Source: Amycolatopsis kentuckyensis (GTDB lineage Bacteria; Actinomycetota; Actinomycetes; Mycobacteriales; Pseudonocardiaceae). From it: a DNA stretch of 35,201 nucleotides. Location of the stretch: NCBI RefSeq assembly GCF_002155975.1, contig NZ_MUMI01000135.1:1-35201 (forward strand), written 5' to 3'. Positions 18,233 to 25,980 of this stretch are shown here, piece after piece. Each line of letters opens with the position of its first letter. The stretch's first letter is position 1. The position numbers and the translations under genes are program-made. The notes beneath the pieces are model-generated. The model did no database searches and was not told the origin of the DNA. It worked only from the letters and a program-made list of their open reading frames with translations.

Positions 18233-19554
18233 TTGACCGTCACCTCCGCACCCCGGTACAGCGGGCCGACGAGCAGCGAGCTCCAGCCCGGGACGTCGGC
18301 GGCGTTCATGCCCAGCTGCGGGCCGAGCAGGTCGGCCAGGAAGCCCTGCTCCGCCGTCGAGTAGGCCAGGTCACCACCGCTGCCGCCGTTGCCGGCCGCG
18401 TCGGCCTTGAACTTGGCCGGGTTGAGGCCCTCGCCGACGCTCTTCGGCGCGGCCTGGTGCAGCGTGCCGTCCTTGAACGCGCCGTCCGGCGGCTCGGACG
18501 GGAACGGCTTGGGGATGTCCTTGATGTCGTAGCAGCGCGGGCCGCGCTTGTCGTCGAACCGCGGCTCTTCCTTGCCCGCCTGGTACGGCGCGCGCGGCAC
18601 GATGATCTCGATGGTCGCGTGCAGGCCGGGCTTGTCGGTGCCCTTGCCCAGCGCCTGGTCGATCAGCGGCACGTTGGCGGCCATCTGGGAGATCACGCAG
18701 GGGTACTCCGGCGCGTACTTCGCCAGCAGTTCGGCCGTCGGCCGGGCGGTGTCGACGAGGGAGATGATGTTGTCCTTGTTGTTCTGCAGGAACGTCTGCA
18801 GGTCCACCGAGGCCTGGGTCAGGCTGCCGTAGAGGGTGGCCAGGTTCTGCCGCTCGTCGACCACGGTCCGGGTCGTCGTGCTCAGGTTGTCCAGGCTCTG
18901 CACCAGGTCCGGGGCCGCGTCCTTCAGGTGGTCGGAGAACTCCGCGAGCGCCTTGAGGTTGTGCTGCAGCTCCGGCTCGTGCGGGTTCAGCTCGCCGATG
19001 TAGGTGCCCAGCTGCGACAGCGTGTCGCCGAGCTGGTCGCCGCGGCCGGACAGCGCGGTCGAGATCGCGGTGAGCGTCGCCGACAGCTTCTGCGGCTGGA
19101 CCGCCTGCAGCACCGGCATCAGGTGGGAGAACGCCTGCTCCAGCTCGACCGCGCTGGACGTGCGGTCCTGCGGGATGACGTCGCCGGTGGAGAGGGTCTT
19201 CGCCGACGGGTCCTTCGGGATCTCCAGCGAGACGAACCGCTCGCCGAAGAGCGTCTTGGGCAGGAACCGCGCCGAGACGTTCTCCGGGATCAGCTTCGCG
19301 GACTCCGGCTGGAGCGCGAGCGTGAGCTCGGCGCCCTTGTCGGTGGCGACGATGTCCTGGACGGACCCGACGATCAGCCCGCGCACCTTGACGTCGGACT
19401 GCTTGATCAGCTGGTTGCCGATCTTGTCGGCCTGCAGCTTGACCGTGACGACCGGCGTGAACGCCTTGTCGTAGAGCGCGATGGACAGCGCCACCCCGCC
19501 GACCATCACGGCGATGAGCAGCAGGCCGAGCAGCCTGCGCCGGAGCACCCTCAT
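18229..19554 (-). CDS. mceA: MceA-type MCE/MlaD domain protein
   Basis: A 441-residue MCE protein with anchor (LLGLLLIAVMVGGVALSIAL), MCE domain at about 34-115 (SDVKVRGLIVGSVQDI) and a long helical region. Its larger C-terminal domain, with GPRCYDIKDIPKPFPSEPP, is typical of the first Mce protein. The ATG at 19554 overlaps the yrbEB stop in ATGA. The frame is open for a further 240 codons upstream, but that part is antisense to yrbEB and starts away from any ribosome site. It should be the first subunit of the lipid tunnel contacting the YrbE permease. Confidence 0.93.
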   Translation of the reverse strand: MRVLRRRLLGLLLIAVMVGGVALSIALYDKAFTPVVTVKLQADKIGNQLIKQSDVKVRGLIVGSVQDIVATDKGAELTLALQPESAKLIPENVSARFLPKTLFGERFVSLEIPKDPSAKTLSTGDVIPQDRTSSAVELEQAFSHLMPVLQAVQPQKLSATLTAISTALSGRGDQLGDTLSQLGTYIGELNPHEPELQHNLKALAEFSDHLKDAAPDLVQSLDNLSTTTRTVVDERQNLATLYGSLTQASVDLQTFLQNNKDNIISLVDTARPTAELLAKYAPEYPCVISQMAANVPLIDQALGKGTDKPGLHATIEIIVPRAPYQAGKEEPRFDDKRGPRCYDIKDIPKPFPSEPPDGAFKDGTLHQAAPKSVGEGLNPAKFKADAAGNGGSGGDLAYSTAEQGFLADLLGPQLGMNAADVPGWSSLLVGPLYRGAEVTVK

Positions 19555-20387
19555 CCCGCGATCCTTACCGTGACGTCGGTTCCCCAGATGGCGAACCCGA
19601 TGAAGAAGTTCATGATCGACACCGTGACGATGGACAGCCGGACGGCCTTGCCGACCGCGACGCCGACACCGGCCGGGCCACCGGTCGCCCGGTACCCGAA
19701 GTAGCAGTGCGACAGGATGATCAGGACGCTGAACAGCAGCACCTTGATGAACGAATAGAGCACGTCCTGCGGCGGTAAGAAGAGGTCGAAGTAGTGGTCG
19801 TAGGTGCCGGCCGATTGGTTGTAGATGTAGATGACGACCAGTCTCGACGCGAGGTACGAGCTCAGCAGGCCGATGATGTAGAGCGGGATGACCGCGACGA
19901 ACCCGGCGATGATCCGCGTCGTCACCAGGTACGGCAGGCTCGGTACGCCCATGACTTCGAGCGCGTCGATCTCCTCGGAGATCCGCATCGCGCCCAGCTG
20001 GGCGGTGAATCCGGCGCCGACCGTGGCGGACAGCGCGAGCCCGGCGACCAGCGGGGCGATCTCGCGGGTGTTGAAGAACGCGGTCAGGAAGCCGGTGAAG
20101 GCCGACGTCCCGATCGAGTTCAGCGCCGAGTAGCCCTGGAGGCCGACGAGGACACCGGTGAACAGCGTGAGGCCGACCATCACGCCGACCGTGCCGCCGA
20201 TGACCGCCAGCGAGCCGGAGCCGAAGCTCACCTCGGCCAGCAGCCGCAGCACCTCTTTGGTGTAGCGGCGCAGCGTCCGCGGCGTCCACAGGAGCGCCCG
20301 GCCGTAGAACGACATCTGGTCACCGAGGGTGTCCAGCGTCTGGAGGGGTCGATTGACGACGCGCTTGGCGCCCTGGAGGAACGTCAT
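19551..20387 (-). CDS. yrbEB: YrbEB / MlaE-type permease subunit of the Mce transporter
   Basis: A 278-residue integral membrane protein of the MlaE family with about five or six hydrophobic segments. The conserved cytoplasmic coupling loop is present (MRISEEIDALEVMGV, the EQ-loop-like region) and contacts the ATPase. The ATG at 20387 follows the yrbEA stop after three bases (TAGCGCATG). The C-terminus ends in the mceA start by ATGA overlap. With YrbEA it forms the inner-membrane channel of the Mce lipid importer, powered by the Mkl/MceG ATPase encoded upstream. Confidence 0.94.
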   Translation of the reverse strand: MTFLQGAKRVVNRPLQTLDTLGDQMSFYGRALLWTPRTLRRYTKEVLRLLAEVSFGSGSLAVIGGTVGVMVGLTLFTGVLVGLQGYSALNSIGTSAFTGFLTAFFNTREIAPLVAGLALSATVGAGFTAQLGAMRISEEIDALEVMGVPSLPYLVTTRIIAGFVAVIPLYIIGLLSSYLASRLVVIYIYNQSAGTYDHYFDLFLPPQDVLYSFIKVLLFSVLIILSHCYFGYRATGGPAGVGVAVGKAVRLSIVTVSIMNFFIGFAIWGTDVTVRIAG

Positions 20388-20390
20388 GCG

Positions 20391-21185
20391 CTAGTCCAGC
20401 TTTCCGGGCACGATCTGCAGGTAGATCAGGGTGATCACGAAGTTCACGACGAACAGCAGCAGGAACGTGATGACCACCGACTGGTTCACCGCGTCCCCGA
20501 CGCCCTTCGGGCCGCCGGAAGGGTTCAAGCCCCGGTAGGACGCGACGACGGCGGCGATGAACCCGAAGATCAGCGCCTTGATCTCACCGACCCAGAGGTC
20601 GGGAAGCTGCGCGAGGGCGGAGAAGCTCGCCAGGTACGCGCCCGGCGTCCCGCCCTGCAGCACGACGTTGAAGAAGTAGCCGCCGAGCACGCCGATGACG
20701 CTGACCATGCCGTTGAGCAGGAGCGCGACCAGCATCATCGCGAGGGTGCGGGGGACGATCAGCCGCTGGACCGCGGAGACGCCGAGCACCTCCATCGCGG
20801 CGATCTCTTCGCGGATGGTCCGGGCGCCGATGTCGGCGCAGACGGCCGAGCCGCCCGCGCCCGCCACCAGCAGCGCGGTGACCAGCGGACTGGCCTGCTG
20901 CACGGTGGCGAGCACGGAGCCCGCGCCGGTGTAGGACTGCGCGCCCAGCTGGCGGGCGAGCGAGCCGAACTGCAGCGAGATGACCGCGCCGAACGGGATG
21001 GCCACCAGGGCCGTCGGCAGGATGGTCACGCTCGCGATGAACCAGGACTGCTGGATGAACTCCCGCAGCTGGAAGGGCCGCTGGAACAGGCCGCGGACGA
21101 TGTCCAGGCCGAGAGCGAACAGGTTCCCGGTCTCGCGGAGCATGCCGATCCCGGGAATCTTCGCCTGTGTTGCGGGAGAGCTCAC
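20391..21185 (-). CDS. yrbEA: YrbEA / MlaE-type permease subunit of the Mce transporter
   Basis: A 264-residue MlaE-family permease. It has five to six membrane segments, the GAGGSAVCADIGARTIREEI motif and the coupling loop EEIAAMEVLGVSAVQRL. The GTG at 21185 overlaps the mkl stop in GTGA. Permeases of this family pair as a heterodimer with YrbEB, which follows immediately. The unusual initiator GTG is explained by the overlap. Confidence 0.94.
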   Translation of the reverse strand: MSSPATQAKIPGIGMLRETGNLFALGLDIVRGLFQRPFQLREFIQQSWFIASVTILPTALVAIPFGAVISLQFGSLARQLGAQSYTGAGSVLATVQQASPLVTALLVAGAGGSAVCADIGARTIREEIAAMEVLGVSAVQRLIVPRTLAMMLVALLLNGMVSVIGVLGGYFFNVVLQGGTPGAYLASFSALAQLPDLWVGEIKALIFGFIAAVVASYRGLNPSGGPKGVGDAVNQSVVITFLLLFVVNFVITLIYLQIVPGKLD

Positions 21186-22363
21186 CTGCCACCTGGCCCG
21201 TTGTCGCGCGGTGGTGGCATCCGGTGCGTGCCGGGTCTCGGCGGCTGGCCGCCGCCCGGGATCCGGGCCACCTGGTCGGCGGGCAGCTGCCCGTGGTGCT
21301 GGTTCGGGACGCCGTCACCCTGCGGGCGCGCCCCGACCTGCTGCGGCTGGCCGCGGTGCGGGCGCACGCCGTAGTGGCGCTGCTCCTCCGGGCTCAGCGA
21401 CTCGATGATGCTCTCCTGCGCGGCCGGCGGCAGCCGGTGCATGATCTCCATGACCCGGTCCTTGCGGCGGACGGCACCCATCCGGGTGGCCACCCCCGGC
21501 GTCGTCTGCATCTGCGGCGGCACCCCGCTGATGTCCTCGACCCCGCCCGCGTGGTGGCCGGCGTCGAACATCGCCTGCTCGGCGGCCATCTGGGCGGAGT
21601 CCTTCTCCTCGGACATGCCGATCGGGCCCTGCATCTTGCCGTTGAGGAACTGCTTGACGACCGGCTCCTCGCTGGTCAGCAGCACCTCGCGCGGGCCGAA
21701 CATGACCAGTTCCTTGCGGAAGAGCATGCCCAGGTTGTCCGGGACCGTGCGGGCCAGGTTGATGTTGTGGGTGACGATCAGGAACGTCGCGTCGATCTGC
21801 GCGTTGACGTCGAGGAACAGCTGCGAGATGTAGGTGGTGCGGACCGGGTCGAGGCCCGAGTCCGGCTCGTCGACCAGGATGATCTCCGGGTCGAGCACCA
21901 GGGCGCGGGCCAGGCCGGCGCGCTTGCGCATACCCCCGGAGATCTCCCCCGGCAGCTTCTTGTCGGCGCCGTTCAGACCGGTCATGTCGAGCTTCTCGAG
22001 CACGATCCGGCGGATCTCCGTCTCGGACTTCTTCGTGTGCTCGCGCAGCGGGAAGGCGACGTTGTCGTAGAGGTTCATCGAGCCGAACAGCGCGCCGTCC
22101 TGGAAGAGGACGCCGAAGAGCTTCCGGATCTCGTAGAGCTTGTGCTCGGAGCAGGTGACGATGTCGACACCGTTGATCACGCAGCGGCCGCGGTCGGGCT
22201 TGAGCAGCCCGATCATCGACTTGAGGAAGACCGACTTGCCGGTCCCTGACGGGCCGAGCATGGCCGACACTTCGCCCGGGGGGAGCGTCAACGTGACGTC
22301 CCGCCAGATGGTCTGCTTACCGAAGGACTTCGTCAGACCTTCGATGACCACCTCGGCACCCAT
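21182..22363 (-). CDS. mkl: Mce transport ATPase Mkl/MceG (MlaF-type ABC ATPase) with long C-terminal extension
   Basis: A 393-residue ABC ATPase that energises Mce lipid import. Motifs: Walker A GPSGTGKS at 37-44, Q-loop Q88, signature ISGGM at 141-145, Walker B ILVDEP with E166, and switch His199 in VTHN. The ATPase core ends near residue 255. The remaining 110-140 residues are a Pro/Gln/Gly/Arg-rich, probably disordered tail ending RPGTHRMPPPRDNGPGGR; Mkl proteins of mycobacteria also carry C-terminal extensions. Unlike mycobacterial mkl, which is encoded apart from mce operons, this gene heads a complete mce operon. It lies beside rplL, just as mycobacterial mkl lies near rplJL. Confidence 0.94.
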   Translation of the reverse strand: MGAEVVIEGLTKSFGKQTIWRDVTLTLPPGEVSAMLGPSGTGKSVFLKSMIGLLKPDRGRCVINGVDIVTCSEHKLYEIRKLFGVLFQDGALFGSMNLYDNVAFPLREHTKKSETEIRRIVLEKLDMTGLNGADKKLPGEISGGMRKRAGLARALVLDPEIILVDEPDSGLDPVRTTYISQLFLDVNAQIDATFLIVTHNINLARTVPDNLGMLFRKELVMFGPREVLLTSEEPVVKQFLNGKMQGPIGMSEEKDSAQMAAEQAMFDAGHHAGGVEDISGVPPQMQTTPGVATRMGAVRRKDRVMEIMHRLPPAAQESIIESLSPEEQRHYGVRPHRGQPQQVGARPQGDGVPNQHHGQLPADQVARIPGGGQPPRPGTHRMPPPRDNGPGGR

Positions 22364-22696
22364 CGCACCTCCAGGAGCTGTTCCGCGTCATTGCGCCCGC
22401 TGCCACACCCTGCCACCCACGCCGGCGGCGGATGTGGGCCGGTGGCGCCCACGAACCCGCGTCAACCAGGTGCAACGAGCTGAGTGCGAACAGGTTACTC
22501 ACCAGTTTTCTTTTCTGGCCAGCCCCGGGTTCATCGTCACCCCGCCGTGATCGCCAACTGGCAGCACGGTAGCCCAAACGGGGCAACTGCGCAGGTCTGA
22601 GCGGCCCCGGATCCACGATTTAGGGACCCCGGGGAGATCCGGACACCGCTCCTAGGGGTTGCCACCGGCTCGCAGCTCAGGAAGTCGTAGACACGG
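22364..22696 (-). promoter_or_regulatory. Leader and promoter region of the mkl-mce operon
   Basis: This 333-bp gap holds no convincing gene. A candidate minus-strand promoter is TGGCCA (22516-22521), an 18-bp spacer, then TAACCT (22492-22497), predicting a leader of about 120 nt. The half-symmetric sequence AACctGTT overlaps the -10 at 22489-22496; its core resembles the KstR-type lipid repressor site, but the outer bases do not fit. The stretch nearest rplL is GC-rich without clear structure. Confidence 0.3.
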
Positions 22697-22731
22697 AAGG
22701 GGCGGGCATCCGAAGTGGATGCCCGCCCCTT
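22697..22731 (-). terminator. Intrinsic terminator of rplJ-rplL
   Basis: A perfect 15-bp stem (AAGGGGCGGGCATCC against its complement) with a 5-nt loop, 36 nt after the rplL stop. It has no long U-tract, as is common in high-GC actinomycetes. It isolates the ribosomal stalk genes from the mce operon. Confidence 0.85.
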
Positions 22732-22767
22732 CTCGAGGTGGTGCTTCAGGCGCTTGCGCGCCCGGAA

Positions 22768-23151
22768 TCACTTGATGGAGATCTTGGCGCCCGCGGCCTC
22801 GAGCTTCTCCTTGGCGGCCTCGGCGGCCTCCTTGTCGACCTTCTCCAGGAGGGCCTTGGGAGCGGCCTCGACCAGCTCCTTGGCCTCCTTCAGGCCCAGG
22901 CCCGAGACGACCTCGCGGACGACCTTGATGACCTGGATCTTCTTGTCGCCGGCGCCCTCGAGGACGACGTCGAACTCGTCCTGCTCCTCGACCGGGGCGG
23001 CAGCGGCGGCGGCGGGGCCGGCGGCGACGGCGACCGGCGCGGCGGCGGTCACGTCGAAGACCTCTTCGAACTCCTTCACGAACTCGGACAGCTCGAGGAG
23101 GGTGAGCTCCTTGAAGGCGTCGATCAGCTCGGCGGTGCTCAGCTTCGCCAT
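22768..23151 (-). CDS. rplL: 50S ribosomal protein bL12 (L7/L12)
   Basis: A 127-residue stalk protein. Helical dimerisation domain at 1-33 ([20 protein letters not shown]), an Ala/Pro/Val/Glu-rich hinge at about 34-58, and the C-terminal domain [20 protein letters not shown] that recruits elongation factors. The ATG at 23151 follows AGAGGAAG. It is 49 nt after rplJ and followed by a strong terminator. In many bacteria rpoBC come next; here the mce operon does. Confidence 0.99.
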   Translation of the reverse strand: MAKLSTAELIDAFKELTLLELSEFVKEFEEVFDVTAAAPVAVAAGPAAAAAAPVEEQDEFDVVLEGAGDKKIQVIKVVREVVSGLGLKEAKELVEAAPKALLEKVDKEAAEAAKEKLEAAGAKISIK

Positions 23152-23200
23152 GATGGCTTCCTCTCAGAAAAACGAACTAGACGTTCGGGGTGGGGGTGGT

Positions 23201-23755
23201 TCAGCTCTCGGCGGGTGCTTCGGCTGCTTCGGTACCGGCGGCGTTGCGCTGCTTCTCCTCCAGCGCGGCAGCCAGGCGGGCGACCTGGGACGCCGGCGCC
23301 TGGAACAGCGCGGCGGCCTGGGACAGCTTCGCCTTGAACGCGCCCGCCGCCTTGGCGAGCAGGACCTCACGGCTGTCGAGATCGGCGATCCGGTTGATCT
23401 CGTCCACGGACAGCGCACGGCCGTCCATGTAGCCGCCCTTGATCACAAGCGCGTTGTTGTCCTTCGCGAAGTCGCGAAGCGCCTTGGCGGCGTCGACAGC
23501 TTCACCCTCGACGAAGGCGATGGCGGTCGCGCCGACGAACAGGTCCTCGAGACCCTGGATGCCGGCGTCCTCGGCCGCCCGCTTGACCAGGGTGTTCTTC
23601 GCGACCCGGTACTTGGCACTGGTGCCGAGAGCGCGGCGCAGCTGGGACAGCTGTGACACGGAGAGGCCGGTGTACTGGGTAACGACGGTGGCCGAGCTGG
23701 TGCGGAAACTCTCCGCGATCTCGGCGACGGCCGCCACCTTGTCGGGCTTCGCCAT
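23201..23755 (-). CDS. rplJ: 50S ribosomal protein uL10
   Basis: A 184-residue stalk base protein that binds 23S rRNA and holds bL12 dimers. It begins [17 protein letters not shown] and contains [18 protein letters not shown] and [12 protein letters not shown], typical of uL10. The ATG at 23755 has GGAGG about 8 nt upstream; a longer in-frame extension has no ribosome site. The 200-nt leader looks like an L10-type autoregulatory leader. It is co-transcribed with rplL. Confidence 0.98.
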   Translation of the reverse strand: MAKPDKVAAVAEIAESFRTSSATVVTQYTGLSVSQLSQLRRALGTSAKYRVAKNTLVKRAAEDAGIQGLEDLFVGATAIAFVEGEAVDAAKALRDFAKDNNALVIKGGYMDGRALSVDEINRIADLDSREVLLAKAAGAFKAKLSQAAALFQAPASQVARLAAALEEKQRNAAGTEAAEAPAES

Positions 23756-23957
23756 GGGTCGCCTCCTCTCTTGGCTAGTGTTTCCACTGGCTTTCGAGGA
23801 GCCCTCAAACGACGAAACGCCCTCGCGCAGACAGGCGCGGGGCGTCATCGGGCACCTGGGTGCCCGGCCTCGTTCCTCCTGCGCGGGCCGCCCGGCGAGT
23901 GCGGGACCTTCGTTCCCCGTGTTGGCGGGGAAAACCAGCGGTCTTCGGTAGAACCGT
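23756..23957 (-). ncRNA. L10-type ribosomal protein leader
   Basis: This roughly 200-nt untranslated leader precedes rplJ. In the minus-strand transcript it contains CCGAAGACCGCUGGU near its 5' end, resembling the conserved region of L10 leaders. Paired GC-rich arms follow, for example GGGCACC/GGUGCCC around 23860 and a CGCGC/GCGCG arm near 23830. By family knowledge, free L10(L12) complex binds it to limit rplJL expression. Confidence 0.55.
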
Positions 23958-23962
23958 CGTCA

Positions 23963-23968
23963 AGTGTA
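23963..23968 (-). promoter_or_regulatory. Candidate -10 box of rplJ-rplL
   Basis: Minus-strand TACACT fits a TAnnnT box and places the start just before the L10-type leader. No clear -35 was identified. The GTG of the divergent membrane protein gene lies about 100 nt to the right. Confidence 0.4.
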
Positions 23969-24065
23969 CCCCGCCCGTTGTCGAGGATTTCTCGGGGGCC
24001 GGTCCTGACCTGCGTTTAGGGCGCCTGGGGGTTCCACCCGCCGCCCCGGAGGGCATCATGGTGAC

Positions 24066-25031
24066 GTGGCGGAGCAGCGCGATGACGGAAAGCCGGGCTC
24101 GGACATCGAACCGGCGGGCCCCAACGCGCCCGCTGCACCCCCCGCGCTTCCGCCGCCCAGCAACGCTCCGGTCCCGGTCCAGGGCGCCCCGGCGCTCCCG
24201 CAACCGTCCGGCACGTCCGCCCAGCAGCCGACGGACCCGGCGGAGCTGGAGCAGTTCCGCCAGTTCCAGCAGTTCCAGGACTACCTGCGCTTCACCCAGA
24301 CCCAGCAGGGCAACCAGCCGGCACCCGCCCCGGACTCGGGCGTCGTCCAGGCGCCGCCGTCCCAGCCGGGCGGCCAGCCGCCGCTGATCCCGCCGGGTTA
24401 CCAGCTGGTCCCGGTCGAACGCCGCCGGGCGCCGAAGTGGGTGACGTGGCTCGGCAAGAAGGTCATCGCCTGGGTGCTGGCCTTCATCCTGCTCGCGGTC
24501 GCGGGCACGTGGCTGTACAACCACTTCTTCCCCAACGACTCCGGCAAGACCTCCGCCCAGCTGGCGGAGGAGGGCGGCGGGAAGTACCACACGAACCACG
24601 TGTTCTCGACGAACCCGTACGAAGCGGTGCGGATGGTCTACCACAACGTCGCCCAGGGCCGGGTCGACGACGCCTGCGGCCGGTTCCAGAACGAGGGGCA
24701 GCGGGACGTCCAGACCCAGTTCGCGCAGGACATCGCCCAGACGTTCCGGCAGAACGCCGCCCAGACCGACTGCAAGAAAGCCGTCGAGTTCCTCGCCACC
24801 CAGGTGACGAACAAGAACGACTACGCCGAATCCCTGCCGTCCAGCGTCTCGGCACCTCTACCCGGAGACACCGTGACGATCGATTCGTGCACCTTCCCCG
24901 TCACGGGCGGCCCGGCACTGGGTGTTTTCACGGTCTCGAAGGTCGAGAAGGGCCAGTGGCTCATCACCGGCCACGCGATCGGGCCGGCGAAGTGCAGCGG
25001 CGCCCCGACCGCGACGCCGACCAGCCGCTAG
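24066..25031 (+). CDS. Conserved single-pass membrane protein with extracytoplasmic NTF2-like domain
   Basis: A 321-residue protein of unknown function, divergent from rplJ. Residues 1-120 are Pro/Gln/Ala-rich and probably disordered in the cytoplasm. A membrane helix spans about 132-153 (VIAWVLAFILLAVAGTWLY). An exported domain of about 160 residues follows, with four Cys residues (in ACGRF, TDCKK, DSCTF and AKCSG) that could form two disulfides. Its fold looks like the NTF2/DUF4878 type (NPYEAVRMVYHNVAQGRVDDAC), which I judge by pattern only. The GTG at 24066 has GGAGG about 12 nt upstream; this start is the least certain element. Its stop shares a CTAG with the convergent hydrolase gene. 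Confidence 0.8.
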   Translation: MAEQRDDGKPGSDIEPAGPNAPAAPPALPPPSNAPVPVQGAPALPQPSGTSAQQPTDPAELEQFRQFQQFQDYLRFTQTQQGNQPAPAPDSGVVQAPPSQPGGQPPLIPPGYQLVPVERRRAPKWVTWLGKKVIAWVLAFILLAVAGTWLYNHFFPNDSGKTSAQLAEEGGGKYHTNHVFSTNPYEAVRMVYHNVAQGRVDDACGRFQNEGQRDVQTQFAQDIAQTFRQNAAQTDCKKAVEFLATQVTNKNDYAESLPSSVSAPLPGDTVTIDSCTFPVTGGPALGVFTVSKVEKGQWLITGHAIGPAKCSGAPTATPTSR

Positions 25032-25813
25032 CGCGGGTGCGGAGCCGACAGGAACGACACCAACGCCTCCGCGAACGCCGGTGACATCACCGCCGTCATG
25101 TGGTCGCCCGGGATCCGGACCAGCCGTGCCCCCGCGATGGCCGCCGCCAGGCGCTCGGGCTCGGCCGCCAGCTGGTCCTGCTCTCCCGCCAGCACCAACG
25201 TCGGCACTCCGATCGCCGACAGGTCCAGATGTCCCTCCCGCGACGACGACGCTGAAGCCGACGCCACCGCCGCCAGCGCCCGGCGGTCTCCGCCCACCGC
25301 GTCGGCCAGCAGCCGGAACGGCACTCCCGATGGCGGGACCGAAGCGGGGTCCTCCGCCAGCAACGCCGAAGCGATGTCGGCCGGCTTCACCACGCGCAGG
25401 TCGACGCCGCCGAAGTCGACGATGCCCGAGCCCACTCCGCCCGTTGCCAGGCAACGGATCCGCTTGTCCTTCGCCGTCACCGTCAGGGCGATGATCGCGC
25501 CCATCGAGTAGCCGACCATCGACACCTCGTCGAGGACCAGCTCGTCGAGCAACGCCGAGACGTCGCGGGCCATCGCGTCCTCGGTGTAGCGGGATTCGTC
25601 GTGCGGCTTCTCGGACCGGCCGTGGCCGCGCGCGTCCAGGGAAATCACCGTGAAGCCCGCCGACCGCAGCGCCGCGACGACGCCCGTGGAGATCCAGTTC
25701 GCGTTCGTGTCCGCGGCGAAACCGTGCTGCAGCAGCACCGGGCGGTGGGCGCCGTCGCCCTCCCACACCGTGTAGTTCAACCGGAGCCCGTCGAACGACG
25801 CGAAAGTCGGCAT
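25028..25813 (-). CDS. Alpha/beta hydrolase (lipase/esterase-like)
   Basis: A 261-residue alpha/beta hydrolase with no signal peptide. The nucleophile elbow GYSMG has Ser103, the acid is probably D213 in GEQD, and the base is His238 in PGDHMT. The oxyanion region HGFAADTNANW is near 30-40. Substrate unknown. Its place between rplA and rplJ matches lipG of M. tuberculosis, an alpha/beta hydrolase in the same syntenic spot. The ATG at 25813 lies after the rplA terminator, so it has its own transcript or readthrough. Its TAG stop is the complement of the neighbouring gene's TAG in a CTAG palindrome. Confidence 0.9.
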   Translation of the reverse strand: MPTFASFDGLRLNYTVWEGDGAHRPVLLQHGFAADTNANWISTGVVAALRSAGFTVISLDARGHGRSEKPHDESRYTEDAMARDVSALLDELVLDEVSMVGYSMGAIIALTVTAKDKRIRCLATGGVGSGIVDFGGVDLRVVKPADIASALLAEDPASVPPSGVPFRLLADAVGGDRRALAAVASASASSSREGHLDLSAIGVPTLVLAGEQDQLAAEPERLAAAIAGARLVRIPGDHMTAVMSPAFAEALVSFLSAPHPR

Positions 25814-25833
25814 GACGTCAATAAGACACGAAG

Positions 25834-25868
25834 AAAGGGCGCCCCCGCAGCAAGCGGGGACGCCCTTT
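25834..25868 (-). terminator. Intrinsic terminator of the rplK-rplA transcript
   Basis: A hairpin with AAAGGGCG/CGCCCTTT and CCCCGC/GCGGGG arms separated by one mismatch, with an AGCAA loop. The minus-strand RNA continues CUUCGUGU. It lies just upstream of the hydrolase start and about 107 nt after rplA, beyond the inverted-repeat element. Confidence 0.85.
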
Positions 25869-25880
25869 CTGGTGATCTCA

Positions 25881-25980
25881 GACTCAGAACCTTATTCAGC
25901 CGTCGGCCGGCGCAAGGTTCGCCTCATGCAGGCGGGTTGCGTTCCGTAGCGCCGTCCTAACCAGAATAAGGTTCTCAGAC
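25881..25980. repeat. 100-bp element with 17-bp imperfect terminal inverted repeats at the rplA 3' end
   Basis: The outer 17-bp arms match at 15 of 17 bases, with an exact 11-bp core GAACCTTATTC at 25887-25897 and its complement at 25964-25974. The right arm runs through the rplA stop codon. A third AAGGTTC at 25914-25920 could compete for pairing with the left arm. It may be a small MITE-like element or an RNA structure; no target-site duplication is clear. Confidence 0.55.

Noticed and set aside
19555-20289. Upstream extension of the mceA frame across yrbEB
   Set aside because: It is a shifted reading of yrbEB; the ATG at 19554 overlaps the yrbEB stop and begins the membrane anchor.
19794-21374. 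Plus-strand 526-codon frame opposite yrbEA and yrbEB
   Set aside because: Its product is charged Arg/Asp/Gln-rich sequence typical of an antisense frame over membrane protein genes.
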